From Paraburkholderia youngii (lineage in GTDB: Bacteria; Pseudomonadota; Gammaproteobacteria; Burkholderiales; Burkholderiaceae), in assembly GCF_013366925.1 (NCBI RefSeq), contig NZ_JAALDK010000001.1, positions 4,333,165 through 4,397,164 on the forward strand: 64,000 bases of DNA, read 5' to 3'. The notes below the pieces were generated by a model, which had not been told where the DNA came from, did not search any database, and worked only from the letters and a program-made list of their open reading frames with translations. How positions within the stretch are numbered: the first letter of the stretch is position 1; each line of letters opens with the position of its first letter. Of this stretch, positions 16,086 through 25,420 are shown one piece after another. The position numbers and the translations under genes are program-made.

Positions 16086-18008
16086 ATGGATATCTACAGC
16101 AGTTTCGCGACCCGCTTCGAGAAAACACGGGAGGATGAACTCTCGCTCGAGGAGTATCTCGCGCTCTGCAAAGACAATCCCGCCGCGTACGCCACTGCAG
16201 GCGAACGCATGTTGACGGCAATCGGAGAACCGGAACAGATCGACACGCGCAACGATCCGCGTCAATCGCGTATCTTCGCGAACAAGGTCATCAAGGTATA
16301 CCCCGCATTCCGAGAGTTCTACGGAATGGAAGAGGTGATCGAGCAGGTGGTCGCCTACTTCCGGCATTCGGCCCAGGGGCTCGAAGAAAAGAAGCAGATA
16401 CTGTATCTGTTAGGACCGGTCGGCGGCGGCAAGTCGTCGATCGCGGAACGGCTGAAGCAACTGATGGAGCGCGTACCGTTCTATGCGATCAAGGGCTCGC
16501 CCGTCAATGAATCGCCGCTCGGTCTGTTCGACTACGAGGAAGACGGTCCGATCCTCGAAGAGCAATATGGCATTCCTCGCCGCTACCTGCGAGGCATCCT
16601 GAGTCCGTGGGCGGTCAAGCGCCTGCACGAGTACAACGGCGACATCCGCAAGTTCCGCGTGGTGCGCCGCTATCCGTCGATCCTTCGTCAGATCGCTATC
16701 TCGAAGACTGAACCGGGCGACGAGAACAATCAGGACATTTCGTCGCTGGTCGGCAAGGTCGACATCCGCAAGCTCGAACAGTACGCGCAGGACGACGCCG
16801 ACGCGTACAGCTACTCGGGCGGCCTGTGCCTTGCCAATCAGGGCCTGCTCGAGTTCGTCGAAATGTTCAAGGCGCCGATCAAGGTGTTGCACCCGCTGCT
16901 CACCGCGACCCAGGAGGGCAACTTCAAGGGTACGGAAGGCTTCGGCGCGATCCCGTTCGACGGCATCATCCTCGCTCACTCGAACGAGTCGGAGTGGAAG
17001 GCGTTCCGCAACAACCGTAACAACGAAGCGCTGCTCGACCGGATCTTCGTCGTCAAGGTGCCGTACTGCCTGCGCTATAGCGAAGAGGTCAAGATCTACG
17101 AGAAGCTGCTGCGCAACTCGTCGCTGGCCAACGCGGTCTGCGCGCCTGGCACGCTGAAGATGATGGCGCAGATGTCCGTGCTCACGCGTTTGCAGGAGCC
17201 GGAAAACTCGAGCCTGTTCTCGAAGATGCAGGTCTACGACGGCGAGAATCTGAAGGACACGGACCCAAAGGCGAAGTCGTACCAGGAGTACCGCGACTTC
17301 GCGGGCGTCGACGAAGGCATGACCGGGGTGTCGACCCGCTTCGCGTTCAAGATTCTGTCGCGCGTGTTCAACTTCGACTCGACCGAGGTCGCGGCCAATC
17401 CGGTGCATCTGATGTACGTGCTCGAACAGCAGATCGAACGCGAGCAGTTCCCGCCCGAAACCGAGCAGAAGTATCTGTCCTTCATCAAGGACGTGCTCGC
17501 GTCGCGCTATGCGGAGTTCATCGGCAAGGAGATTCAGACCGCGTATCTGGAGTCGTACTCCGAGTATGGTCAAAACATCTTCGACCGCTACGTCACGTAT
17601 GCGGACTTCTGGATCCAGGATCAGGAGTTCCGCGACCACGACACCGGCGAGAGCTTCGACCGTGCCGCGTTGAACGCCGAGCTGGAGAAGATCGAGAAGC
17701 CGGCGGGCATCAGCAACCCGAAGGACTTCCGCAACGAGATCGTGAACTTCGTGCTGCGCGCGCGGGCTGCGAATGCGGGCAAGAACCCCGCGTGGATCAG
17801 CTACGAGAAGCTGCGCGTCGTGATCGAAAAGAAGATGTTCTCGAACACGGAAGAACTGTTGCCGGTGATCTCGTTCAACGCGAAGGGCTCGGCCGAAGAG
17901 CAGCGCAAGCACGAAGACTTCGTCAATCGCATGGTGGCGAAGGGCTATACGCCGAAACAGGTGCGCTTGTTGTGCGACTGGTATCTGCGCGTGCGCAAGT
18001 CATCGTGA
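16086..18008 (+). CDS. prkA: PrkA-family serine protein kinase (YeaG)
   Basis: This 640-residue protein has the usual PrkA size. Residues about 20-390 are the PrkA AAA-type domain with Walker A GPVGGGKSS (about residues 113-121). The C-terminal third is the PrkA kinase-like domain. E. coli YeaG is a stress- and nitrogen-starvation-induced kinase acting with YeaH. AGGAGG lies 4 bases before the ATG. It is the first gene of the conserved prkA-yeaH-spoVR set, with a long structured leader. A stem-loop lies between it and yeaH, so the downstream level may be set by processing. Confidence 0.95.
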   Translation: MDIYSSFATRFEKTREDELSLEEYLALCKDNPAAYATAGERMLTAIGEPEQIDTRNDPRQSRIFANKVIKVYPAFREFYGMEEVIEQVVAYFRHSAQGLEEKKQILYLLGPVGGGKSSIAERLKQLMERVPFYAIKGSPVNESPLGLFDYEEDGPILEEQYGIPRRYLRGILSPWAVKRLHEYNGDIRKFRVVRRYPSILRQIAISKTEPGDENNQDISSLVGKVDIRKLEQYAQDDADAYSYSGGLCLANQGLLEFVEMFKAPIKVLHPLLTATQEGNFKGTEGFGAIPFDGIILAHSNESEWKAFRNNRNNEALLDRIFVVKVPYCLRYSEEVKIYEKLLRNSSLANAVCAPGTLKMMAQMSVLTRLQEPENSSLFSKMQVYDGENLKDTDPKAKSYQEYRDFAGVDEGMTGVSTRFAFKILSRVFNFDSTEVAANPVHLMYVLEQQIEREQFPPETEQKYLSFIKDVLASRYAEFIGKEIQTAYLESYSEYGQNIFDRYVTYADFWIQDQEFRDHDTGESFDRAALNAELEKIEKPAGISNPKDFRNEIVNFVLRARAANAGKNPAWISYEKLRVVIEKKMFSNTEELLPVISFNAKGSAEEQRKHEDFVNRMVAKGYTPKQVRLLCDWYLRVRKSS

Positions 18009-18034
18009 TGCGCGCATGATACTCATGATGTGCC

Positions 18035-18059
18035 GCCCGTACGGTTCGACCGTACGGGC
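18035..18059. repeat. Intercistronic hairpin between prkA and yeaH
   Basis: GCCCGTACGGT-TCG-ACCGTACGGGC is a perfect 11-bp stem with a 3-nt loop and no T-run. It is positioned like an mRNA-stabilising or partial-termination element inside the operon. Confidence 0.7.
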
Positions 18060-18170
18060 AACCGGCGAGGCGCAAGCCGCATAGCATGCACTGCGCGGCG
18101 GGCGTCTCGCGCACCGGAAATATTAGTGCGGCCGCAGCGGAAACGCGGTTGCACGGACGGGAGACCGGGC

Positions 18171-19442
18171 GTGCTTCATCAAATCATCGACCGCAGGTTG
18201 GCAGGCAAGAACAAGAGTATTGCGAATCGCGAGCGTTTTTTGCGCCGCGTCAAAAACTATATCCGTCGCGCCGTTTCGGAAGCGGTGCGCGACCGCAGCA
18301 TCAAAGATATCCAGAACACCCAAAGCATCACCATTCCGCGCAAGGACATCGCGGAGCCGTCGTTCCGTCACGGACCGGGCGGCCGCCGCGAGATGGTGCA
18401 TCCCGGCAACTCGGACTACATCCGCGGCGACAAGATCCAGCGCCCGCAAGGCGGTGGTGGTGGCGGCGGAGGCAGTCAGGCCAGCAACGAGGGCGAGGGT
18501 CAGGACGACTTCGTGTTCGAGCTGAGCCGCGAAGAGTTCATGCAGTATTTCTTCGACGACCTCGAACTGCCGCGTCTCGTCAAAACCCATCTGATGGCCG
18601 TGCCGACGTGGAAAAGCATCCGCGCGGGCTGGGCCGCGGAGGGCACGCCCAACAACATCGACGTGGTGCGCTCGCTGCGCAGCGCGCTCGGCCGGCGCAT
18701 CGCGCTCGGCGCGCCGCTCGTCAACCAGTTGCACGAAATGGAGCGGCAGCTCGAAGAGCTGAAGGCCGATCCCGCCGATCGCCGCGAAGAGATCAAGCTG
18801 CTCGAAGACGACATCCACCATCTGAAAGGACGCATCTGGCGGATTCCGTTCATCGATCCATTCGATCTGCGCTACGTGAATCGCGTGAAGCAACCCACGC
18901 CGTCGAGTCAGGCAGTGATGTTCTGCCTGATGGACGTGTCCGGCTCGATGGACGAGCAGCGCAAGGATCTCGCGAAGCGCTTTTTCATCCTGCTGTACCT
19001 GTTTCTGAAGCGTAACTACGAGCGCATCGAAGTGGTGTTCATTCGCCACCACACGCGCGCCGAGGAAGTCGACGAAGATACGTTCTTCCACTCGACCGAA
19101 AGCGGCGGCACGGTGGTGTCGAGCGCGCTCGAACTGATGCGCAAGGTGATGGAGGAACGCTACTCGCCAACTGAATGGAACATTTACGGGGCGCAGGCTT
19201 CGGACGGCGACAATTGGACCGACGATTCGCCGAAGTGCCGCAAGATACTCTCGGATGACATCCTGGAGAAGGTGCGGTATTTTGCGTATATTCAGGTGAC
19301 GCCCGAAGAGCAGAATCTGTGGCTCGAATACGCGCAACTGGCGCTATCGCAACCGCATATGGCGATGAAGAAGGTCGAAACCGCGGCCGATATCTATCCG
19401 GTGTTTCGCGAGTTGTTCGAGAAGCAGGCGGCGACTTCGTGA
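18171..19442 (+). CDS. yeaH: YeaH/DUF444 VWA-like protein
   Basis: This 423-residue protein is close to E. coli YeaH (427). The N-terminal basic region (IIDRRLAGKNKSIANRERFL) is typical. A poly-Gly linker follows at about residues 86-95. The C-terminal half is a von Willebrand A-type domain with a MIDAS-like DVSGSMDEQ motif (about residues 258-266) and a later ASDGDNW. The partner PrkA is encoded upstream, and together they form a stress-response module with SpoVR. The GTG start has GGGAG 8 bases upstream, and the preceding frame lacks similarity. Cytoplasmic. Confidence 0.93.
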   Translation: MLHQIIDRRLAGKNKSIANRERFLRRVKNYIRRAVSEAVRDRSIKDIQNTQSITIPRKDIAEPSFRHGPGGRREMVHPGNSDYIRGDKIQRPQGGGGGGGGSQASNEGEGQDDFVFELSREEFMQYFFDDLELPRLVKTHLMAVPTWKSIRAGWAAEGTPNNIDVVRSLRSALGRRIALGAPLVNQLHEMERQLEELKADPADRREEIKLLEDDIHHLKGRIWRIPFIDPFDLRYVNRVKQPTPSSQAVMFCLMDVSGSMDEQRKDLAKRFFILLYLFLKRNYERIEVVFIRHHTRAEEVDEDTFFHSTESGGTVVSSALELMRKVMEERYSPTEWNIYGAQASDGDNWTDDSPKCRKILSDDILEKVRYFAYIQVTPEEQNLWLEYAQLALSQPHMAMKKVETAADIYPVFRELFEKQAATS

Positions 19443-19495
19443 GGGAACGCTGATTGCGCTCCAGGCATCTGGATCACGACGCGTGCGGCGATGAA

Positions 19496-19527
19496 TCGTA
19501 CGACTTGAGGCAATCCGTCGTACGACT
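19496..19527. repeat. Two copies of TCGTACGACT between yeaH and spoVR
   Basis: A 10-bp direct repeat at 19496-19505 and 19518-19527. The second lies in a perfect palindrome GTCGTACGAC. It may be a dyad binding site or part of an mRNA structure. No promoter is evident. Confidence 0.4.
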
Positions 19528-19679
19528 GCGCCGCAGCGCAACAAAGGCGTGCCGCAGCAACTGTCGGGGCATGCCGAGGCAGGAGCGGCTAGCACGGCAG
19601 CCGCTCGCGCCGGAGCAGTCCGCAATGCTGCAGCACGGGACACACCGGAACGCCCATCGAGGGGCAAAGGGAAGTCCGT

Positions 19680-21203
19680 ATGAACGTAGCCGATAGACGG
19701 CCTCTGCCGTGCCCGTCCGACTGGACCTTCGAATTGATCGAAGAGTACGACTCGCATATTGCCCGTGTTGCGGAGCAATACGAGCTCGACGTGTATCCGA
19801 TCCAGCTCGAACTCATCAGCGCTGAACAAATGATGGACGCCTATGCGTCCGTCGGTATGCCGGTGAACTACCGTCACTGGTCGTTCGGCAAACACTTTCT
19901 TTCTACCGAAAAAAGCTATCGTCGCGGCCAGATGGGGCTCGCATACGAAATCGTCATCAATTCGAACCCCTGCATCGCGTATCTGATGGAAGAGAACACG
20001 ATGACGATGCAGGCGCTCGTGATCGCGCATGCGGCGTATGGTCACAACTCGTTCTTCAAGGGCAACTATCTGTTCCGCTTGTGGACGGACGCGCACGCGA
20101 TCATCGACTACCTCGTCTACGCGAAGAACTACATCGCGGAATGCGAGGAGCGCTATGGGCTCGATCGCGTCGAGGAATTGCTCGATTCGTGCCACGCGCT
20201 AATGAATTACGGCGTGGACCGCTACAAGCGCCCGCAGAAGCTGTCTTTGCAGAAGGAGTTCGCCGCGCGGCGCGAACGTGAGGCGTATCTGCAGTCGCAG
20301 GTCAACGAATTGTGGCGCACGCTGCCGACGCGCCATACGCCGCTGCCCGAAGAGGTCGAGGAGCGCTATCCGCCCGAGCCGCAGGAAAACCTGCTGTATT
20401 TCGCGGAGAAAAACGCGCCGCTGCTCGAGCCGTGGGAGCGCGAGGTGATCCGCATCGTGCGCAAGATCGGTCAGTATTTCTATCCGCAGCGGCAGACCCA
20501 GGTGATGAACGAAGGCTGGGCGACGTTCTGGCACTACACGCTGCTAAACACGATGTACAACCAGGGCAAGCTGGAAGACGGCTTCATGATGGAGTTCCTC
20601 CATTCGCACAGCAACGTCGTCTATCAGCCGCCGGTCACGAAGCCGTATTACAGCGGCATCAATCCGTATGCGCTCGGCTTTTCGATGATGAGCGACATCC
20701 GCCGCATCTGCGAAGCGCCGACCGACGAAGACCGCAAGTGGTTTCCTGATCTGGCCGGCAGTCCCTGGCTGCCCTCGATGCACTACGCGATGCGCAACTT
20801 CAAGGACGAGAGCTTCGTCGCGCAGTACCTGTCGCCGCATCTGATCCGCGAAATGCGCCTGTTCTCGGTGCTCGACGACGACATGCGCGACGCGCTGGAG
20901 GTGTCGGCGATTCACGACGACAGCGGCTACCAGTACGTGCGCCAGGCGCTGTCGCGGCAGTACGACATGCATCACCGTGAGCCGAACATTCAGGTATGGG
21001 CCGTCAACACGCGTGGCGATCGCAGCCTGACGTTGCGGCATTTCATGAGCGACAACCGGCACCTGTCGTCGGATAGCGACGAAGTGCTCAAGCACATGGC
21101 GCGCTTGTGGCAATTCGATGTGTACCTCGAAAGCGTCGACGAAAACGGTACCGTCAGAAAGCGCTACGACTGCCGGTACGTGCCGCCCTCGGTGAGAATC
21201 TGA
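19680..21203 (+). CDS. SpoVR family protein (YcgB)
   Basis: This 507-residue protein has the typical length of E. coli YcgB and Bacillus SpoVR. It contains the conserved HSHSNVVYQPP and NEGWATFWHY segments, whose His/Glu residues suggest a metal site, plus IAHAAYGHNSFFKGNYLF. The biochemical activity is unknown. In Bacillus, SpoVR affects the spore cortex, and in non-sporulating bacteria the gene travels with prkA and yeaH as here. An AAAGGGA sits upstream of the ATG. It is the last gene of the operon, 237 bp after yeaH, with a terminator behind it. Confidence 0.93.
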   Translation: MNVADRRPLPCPSDWTFELIEEYDSHIARVAEQYELDVYPIQLELISAEQMMDAYASVGMPVNYRHWSFGKHFLSTEKSYRRGQMGLAYEIVINSNPCIAYLMEENTMTMQALVIAHAAYGHNSFFKGNYLFRLWTDAHAIIDYLVYAKNYIAECEERYGLDRVEELLDSCHALMNYGVDRYKRPQKLSLQKEFAARREREAYLQSQVNELWRTLPTRHTPLPEEVEERYPPEPQENLLYFAEKNAPLLEPWEREVIRIVRKIGQYFYPQRQTQVMNEGWATFWHYTLLNTMYNQGKLEDGFMMEFLHSHSNVVYQPPVTKPYYSGINPYALGFSMMSDIRRICEAPTDEDRKWFPDLAGSPWLPSMHYAMRNFKDESFVAQYLSPHLIREMRLFSVLDDDMRDALEVSAIHDDSGYQYVRQALSRQYDMHHREPNIQVWAVNTRGDRSLTLRHFMSDNRHLSSDSDEVLKHMARLWQFDVYLESVDENGTVRKRYDCRYVPPSVRI

Positions 21204-21267
21204 CGTCTCCGTCCGAGCGCGGCGACGGTTCGTAACCGCCCGGGCGGTCCGCGTCGATCACCCGAAG

Positions 21268-21304
21268 CCCCCGCAGCCTCCCGGCTGGCGGGGGTTCGTT
21301 TTTC
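21268..21304 (+). terminator. Rho-independent terminator after spoVR
   Basis: CCCCCGC-AGCC-TCCC-GGCT-G-GCGGGGG is followed by TTCGTTTTT, a strong two-part stem 64 bp after the stop. Confidence 0.8.
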
Positions 21305-21489
21305 GTTGCGGTTCTACTTCGCCTCCGGCCCGTACCCAGGGCTTTCCTGCAGTTCCGCAGACAAAACCCCATCTGAACTTTTCACTTATGTAAAATTCGC
21401 CGCGCGCGCGTATGCGGTTGTCCGCGACGCGCATGAAGGCGGCGTCACGAGCGTCATCCTCGTTTAGAGAAAAAAGGACCGACATCAGC

Positions 21490-22797
21490 ATGAACGATCT
21501 AACCGACCAACCCGTCGTCGCACGAGCGGACGACACCCGGCGCCGCATCTTCGCGATCGTCGGCGCTTCATCGGGCAATCTTGTCGAATGGTTCGACTTC
21601 TACGTGTATTCGTTCACGGCGCTGTATTTCGCGCCGTCGTTCTTTCCTAGCGGCAACACCACCACGCAGTTGCTCAACACGGCCGGGGTGTTTGCCGCCG
21701 GCTTCCTGATGCGCCCGATCGGCGGCTGGTTCTTCGGCCGGTTCGCCGACAAGCGTGGCCGCCGCACCGCGATGATGGTGTCGGTCTTTATGATGTGCGG
21801 CGGCTCGCTCGTGATCGCGATGCTGCCCACGTACGCGCAGATCGGCGCGCTCGCGCCGGCGCTGCTGCTGATCGCGCGACTGTTCCAGGGCCTGTCGGTG
21901 GGCGGCGAATACGGCACCAGCGCGACCTATATGAGCGAAGTCGCATTGAAGGGCCGGCGCGGCTTCTTCGCGTCGTTCCAGTATGTGACGCTGATCGGCG
22001 GGCAACTGTTCGCGCTGCTCGTGCTGGTGATCCTGCAGCAGATGCTGACGACCGACGAGCTGAAGGCGTGGGGCTGGCGCGTGCCGTTCGCGATCGGTGC
22101 GATCGCTGCGCTGATCTCGCTCTATCTGCGTAAATCGCTCGACGAAACCACCACCGCCGCGACGCGCCAGCGCAAGGAGGCGGGTACGCTGCGCGGCTTG
22201 TGGGAGCACAAGGGCGCGTTCATGACGGTGCTCGGCTTCACGGCCGGCGGCTCGCTGATCTTCTATACGTTCACCACGTATATGCAGAAATATCTGGTCA
22301 ATACGGCCGGCATGCACGCGAAGACCGCGAGTTCGGTGATGACCGCCGCGCTGTTCGTCTACATGCTGATGCAGCCGGCGTTCGGCGCGCTGTCCGACAG
22401 GATCGGCCGACGCAATTCGATGCTGTGCTTCGGTTTGTTCGCGACGCTCGGCACGGTGCCGCTGCTGCATGCGCTGAAGGACGTGACGAGTCCGCTCGCG
22501 GCGTTCGCGCTCGTCGTCGTCGCGCTGGCGATCGTCAGCTTCTATACGTCGATCAGCGGCCTGATCAAGGCGGAAATGTTCCCACCGCAAGTGCGTGCGC
22601 TCGGCGTGGGGCTGTCGTATGCGGTCGCCAATGCGATCTTCGGCGGCTCCGCGGAATATGTCGCGCTGTGGCTGAAGTCGGCCGGCGTCGAGACGATGTT
22701 CTTCTGGTATGTAACGGCGCTGTGCGCACTCGCGGGTATCGTGTCGCTGCGCATGCGTGATCCATCGACGGAAGGGTATCTGCGGCACGAGCCGTGA
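21490..22797 (+). CDS. MFS transporter, alpha-ketoglutarate permease/ProP-like
   Basis: This 435-residue protein has twelve predicted transmembrane helices. The N-terminus reads [18 protein letters not shown], the signature of the metabolite:H+ symporter (KgtP/ShiA/ProP) subfamily. The MFS loop motif RFADKRGRR follows helix 2, and a second copy LSDRIGRRN lies mid-protein. It imports organic acids or osmolytes with protons. The substrate is not determinable. The ATG at 21490 begins the conserved part, and the frame continues 26 codons upstream. It is monocistronic with its own terminator. Confidence 0.9.
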   Translation: MNDLTDQPVVARADDTRRRIFAIVGASSGNLVEWFDFYVYSFTALYFAPSFFPSGNTTTQLLNTAGVFAAGFLMRPIGGWFFGRFADKRGRRTAMMVSVFMMCGGSLVIAMLPTYAQIGALAPALLLIARLFQGLSVGGEYGTSATYMSEVALKGRRGFFASFQYVTLIGGQLFALLVLVILQQMLTTDELKAWGWRVPFAIGAIAALISLYLRKSLDETTTAATRQRKEAGTLRGLWEHKGAFMTVLGFTAGGSLIFYTFTTYMQKYLVNTAGMHAKTASSVMTAALFVYMLMQPAFGALSDRIGRRNSMLCFGLFATLGTVPLLHALKDVTSPLAAFALVVVALAIVSFYTSISGLIKAEMFPPQVRALGVGLSYAVANAIFGGSAEYVALWLKSAGVETMFFWYVTALCALAGIVSLRMRDPSTEGYLRHEP

Positions 22798-22846
22798 GCC
22801 GCTAGCCGGGCACGGCGAAACGTCGTGCCGCGATGAAGCATTCGAG

Positions 22847-22878
22847 CGGCGGTCCGGGGCAACCGGACCGCCGTTTTT
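22847..22878 (+). terminator. Rho-independent terminator after the MFS gene
   Basis: CGGCGGTCCGG-GGCAA-CCGGACCGCCG is followed by five T, an 11-bp perfect stem. Confidence 0.92.
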
Positions 22879-22931
22879 CATCGCCTCGACGTTCGCGCGC
22901 CACTAGGCGAACTGGCAGCAGCGCACTCCGC

Positions 22932-23153
22932 TCAACTGACGACGATCCGTGTCCCCCACGCATGCAGCAGGTCGCGCAAGCTCTCGGCCTGTTCCATCCT
23001 CGCGCCGCTGCGCAGATGAATCTGCACCGCACGCCCCGCGATGCCGTCGATCGGTTGGGCGAACCATAGCTCGACCGCGAGGCCGAGTCCTTCGGGTTGA
23101 TCTTCGACGACCGGTTCAATCACGCGCGGTCTGAAACACGCATTGTCTGACAT
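22932..23153 (-). CDS. Small hypothetical protein
   Basis: A 73-residue soluble protein with no recognised domain. It starts MSDNACFRPRVIEPVVEDQP, has an alternating hydrophobic/charged middle and ends RDLLHAWGTRIVVS. AGAGGTG lies 6 bases before the ATG. Upstream in-frame extension lacks a better start. It is convergent with the MFS gene across the terminator and separated from the glycosyltransferase gene by about 165 bp. The function is unknown. Confidence 0.55.
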   Translation of the reverse strand: MSDNACFRPRVIEPVVEDQPEGLGLAVELWFAQPIDGIAGRAVQIHLRSGARMEQAESLRDLLHAWGTRIVVS

Positions 23154-23231
23154 GGCGAAGCACCTCTGCGATGACGGGTCGTGCCCATCGTAATCAGCGG
23201 CGCGCTCGGGACCAAGTAACGAATACGCGTT

Positions 23232-23254
23232 TGCTAAGCAGGGAATGCTTAGCA
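23232..23254. repeat. Palindromic dyad TGCTAAGCA-N5-TGCTTAGCA
   Basis: A perfect 9-bp inverted repeat with a 5-nt spacer in the gap between the 73-residue gene and the glycosyltransferase gene. No T-run follows in either direction, so it is an operator candidate for the 73-aa gene rather than a terminator. Confidence 0.45.
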
Positions 23255-23319
23255 GAAAATCGGCTTGCGCTTGCGCTTGCGCTCGCGCTCCGTCCGGTTC
23301 GCGACGCGCTTCTCGCTGC

Positions 23320-24438
23320 TCACACCGGCTTCGAGCGGTCGCCGACGAATTCATCGACCAGCTTGTCGACGAACTCTTCGACCCTCGCGGCCTCATGCGC
23401 GGCGACCGTCGTCATCGACGGCGCCGCCCCGCGGGCGGCAGCATCGGCCGCCGCGCTCGCCGTCGGCAGACGTGCGCGCCAGGCCGCGCGCGCCAGCATC
23501 AGCAGGTGGTAGTAAAGCCGCGCGCTAAAGCCGTAGTCGTAGGCGAACAGATGCGTGCGCGCGATCCGCCAGCCCGCGCGCGCGTCGCCGTTTCTCGCGT
23601 GAATCGACACGACGATCGGCACGAGCCGCCGCAGCGCCTGCCGCCGCGACGCTTCGAGCCGCGCCGGCAGACGCAGCGACTTCACGAACCCATACGCGCT
23701 CAACGGCGCTGCCGTGCTCGTGCCGCGCGTGCTGTGCGAGATCGACGTCGCGGTCTTCCGATACACCGACACGTAGTCGTGCAGATAAAACACCTCGCGC
23801 GCGGCAAGGCATAGCTCGGTGCCGAACACGTAGTCGCAGCAGACGCCGTACCGATCGTCGTAGCCGATCCGCTTCACGAGCCGCGCGTCGGCCATCCAGC
23901 CATTGTTCGGAAACATCTGGATCAGGCCGGTGCGGCCGGCGAGCGGCTGCAGCCCCTCATTGGCCTGGGTGCGCCGGAACGCCGCGTTCAGGCGCTCGCT
24001 CGCGGCGAGGTCGATCGCGCCGTCCTGATCCGCTTCGTACTGGGCGCCGAATGCCGCATCGAGCCCCGGATAGCGCTGCCAGAGCGACACGAGTTTGCCG
24101 ACGGCGTCGCTCGTCAGCAGATCGTCGTCGTGGATCAACAGGATCTTGTCGCCGCGCGCCCGCTCGAACAGGCTCGACACATTGCGCGCCTGGCCAAGCG
24201 GCCGCTCGTGCTTCTCGTAGCGCACGCGCGGCTCGTCGCGGTAACGCTGCAAGATCAGTTGCCGTGAGCGGGAGTCCGTCGAATCGTCGCCAATCACGAT
24301 TTCCACATGCGGATAGCTTTGCGCGAGGCACGAGTCGACGCACTCGACGAGCAGTTCGGGACGATTGCAGGTCGGCACACAGATGGACACTTGGGCGATG
24401 GCCGCACGGGCGAGGGGAGCACTTGACGCGTTGGACAT
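23320..24438 (-). CDS. Family 2 glycosyltransferase
   Basis: This 372-residue protein has a GT-A domain at residues 17-260. It has the opening ICVPTCNRPELLVECVDSCL, a VIGDDSTD motif, and the metal-binding DDD of LIHDDDLLT (about residues 100-108). The C-terminal 110 residues are helical and basic. It transfers a sugar from a nucleotide sugar to an unknown acceptor at the cytoplasmic face. It stands alone, with no polysaccharide cluster nearby, so the pathway is open. The preceding AT-richer upstream region (24439-24662) may hold its promoter. Confidence 0.85.
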   Translation of the reverse strand: MSNASSAPLARAAIAQVSICVPTCNRPELLVECVDSCLAQSYPHVEIVIGDDSTDSRSRQLILQRYRDEPRVRYEKHERPLGQARNVSSLFERARGDKILLIHDDDLLTSDAVGKLVSLWQRYPGLDAAFGAQYEADQDGAIDLAASERLNAAFRRTQANEGLQPLAGRTGLIQMFPNNGWMADARLVKRIGYDDRYGVCCDYVFGTELCLAAREVFYLHDYVSVYRKTATSISHSTRGTSTAAPLSAYGFVKSLRLPARLEASRRQALRRLVPIVVSIHARNGDARAGWRIARTHLFAYDYGFSARLYYHLLMLARAAWRARLPTASAAADAAARGAAPSMTTVAAHEAARVEEFVDKLVDEFVGDRSKPV

Positions 24439-24662
24439 GAATGACGCCTTTTAACGATCGGAAGCGGCATGAACCGGCGCAACGCGGAGCGGCCGGTTCG
24501 GAGGGCGCACACTTCGCTGCTAGCAGCAAAATAGTCCAAGGCGCTGAAAAAATATTCGGTAAAAATGAGGAAGAAATGTTTGCTTACAGAAAGGCACTGG
24601 AAGGCAAAAGTGATGCGGCCTGAATGCATGAAGCAGACAGGCCGCCGTGGCACGGGGTTTTT

Positions 24663-24890
24663 TCAACCGACCGACGGTTCGTCGTCGCCGCGCTTTTTGC
24701 CCGGACGGTCCGCCGGGGACTGCTTGTGGCCCTCGCCGTGGCGCTCGGGCATCTTGCTCTTCGCATTGTCGCTATGCACGGCGTGGTGCGGATGCGCTAA
24801 ATCCTCGGTCTGCGTGCCGGCCTCGCTTTTCGTTTCGTTTTCGCCCGGGTTTTTGGTTTCGCCTTGGGGTTTTTCCGTCGTCTTGCTCAT
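24663..24890 (-). CDS. Small hydrophilic, charged protein
   Basis: A 75-residue protein rich in Lys, Glu, Asp, Pro, Gly and His, with almost no hydrophobic residues, beginning MSKTTEKPQGETKNPGENE. It is probably disordered. AGGAG lies 8 bases before the ATG, which supports it as a real gene. It resembles in composition small stress or desiccation-type proteins, but I recognise no family. The LysR remnant lies directly upstream. Confidence 0.6.
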   Translation of the reverse strand: MSKTTEKPQGETKNPGENETKSEAGTQTEDLAHPHHAVHSDNAKSKMPERHGEGHKQSPADRPGKKRGDDEPSVG

Positions 24891-24987
24891 CGCTGCTCTC
24901 CTGGAGGGAAGACAAGGCTTCGATAGCAAGACGCGGACCCCGGCGGGCGGCAAACAGCAGTTCTGCGCTCAGGGCGGCCGGGTGGCG

Positions 24988-25390
24988 CGGCGTGGCGCCG
25001 GTCAGCGAGATGATGAAGTCGAGAAACGCGCGCGAGCTCGGCAGGGTTCGCCGGCTTGCCATGTTTCTTCAGATACGACGGCGCCGCCACGGTCAGGATG
25101 CGCGTATCGAGCAGCTTGCGGGCGACGAGCGTCGACACCGGCGGGTCTCCGAAGCGGATCGCGACATCGAAGCCGTCCGCGACCATGTCGCCCAACTGAT
25201 CGCGCGTGATCAGTTCGAGCTGCAGGTCCGGATGTTTGTCGATGAAGCTGCCAAGGCGCGGCCCGAGCACGAGCCGTGAAAAGAACGGGTCCATGTTGAC
25301 GCGCAGACGCCCGCGCACCGCGGTCGTACCCTGCGCGGCGGAGGCCGCCGCTTCCTCGAGTCCGCCGAGCAGCGGCACGTTCGAATTCAT
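24988..25390 (-). pseudogene. LysR-type regulator remnant (HTH lost, internal deletion, frameshift)
   Basis: From 25390 leftward the frame reads LysR effector-domain sequence: RGRLRVNMDPFFSRLVLGP, DGFDVAIRFGDPP and SYLKKHGKPANPAELA. The first part of any LysR protein, the helix-turn-helix, is missing, because the neighbouring MFS gene ends at 25421. After NPAELA (near 25031) homology jumps to RAFLDFI in another frame, which resembles the usual LysR C-terminal end, so about a hundred residues are gone plus a frameshift. It cannot work as a regulator. It may be a relic of a regulator once paired with a neighbour. Confidence 0.75.
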
Positions 25391-25420
25391 GCGTTGACAC
25401 GCGAGCAAACGCGTCGCGGG

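Noticed and set aside
18448..18475. GGTGGTGG-type tract in yeaH as a phase-variable microsatellite
   Set aside because: It encodes a poly-Gly linker with mixed Gly codons and is a normal feature of YeaH proteins.
23256..23292. Run of GCTTGC/GCTCGC hexamers
   Set aside because: Short, imperfect low-complexity tract in non-coding DNA, with no sign of function.
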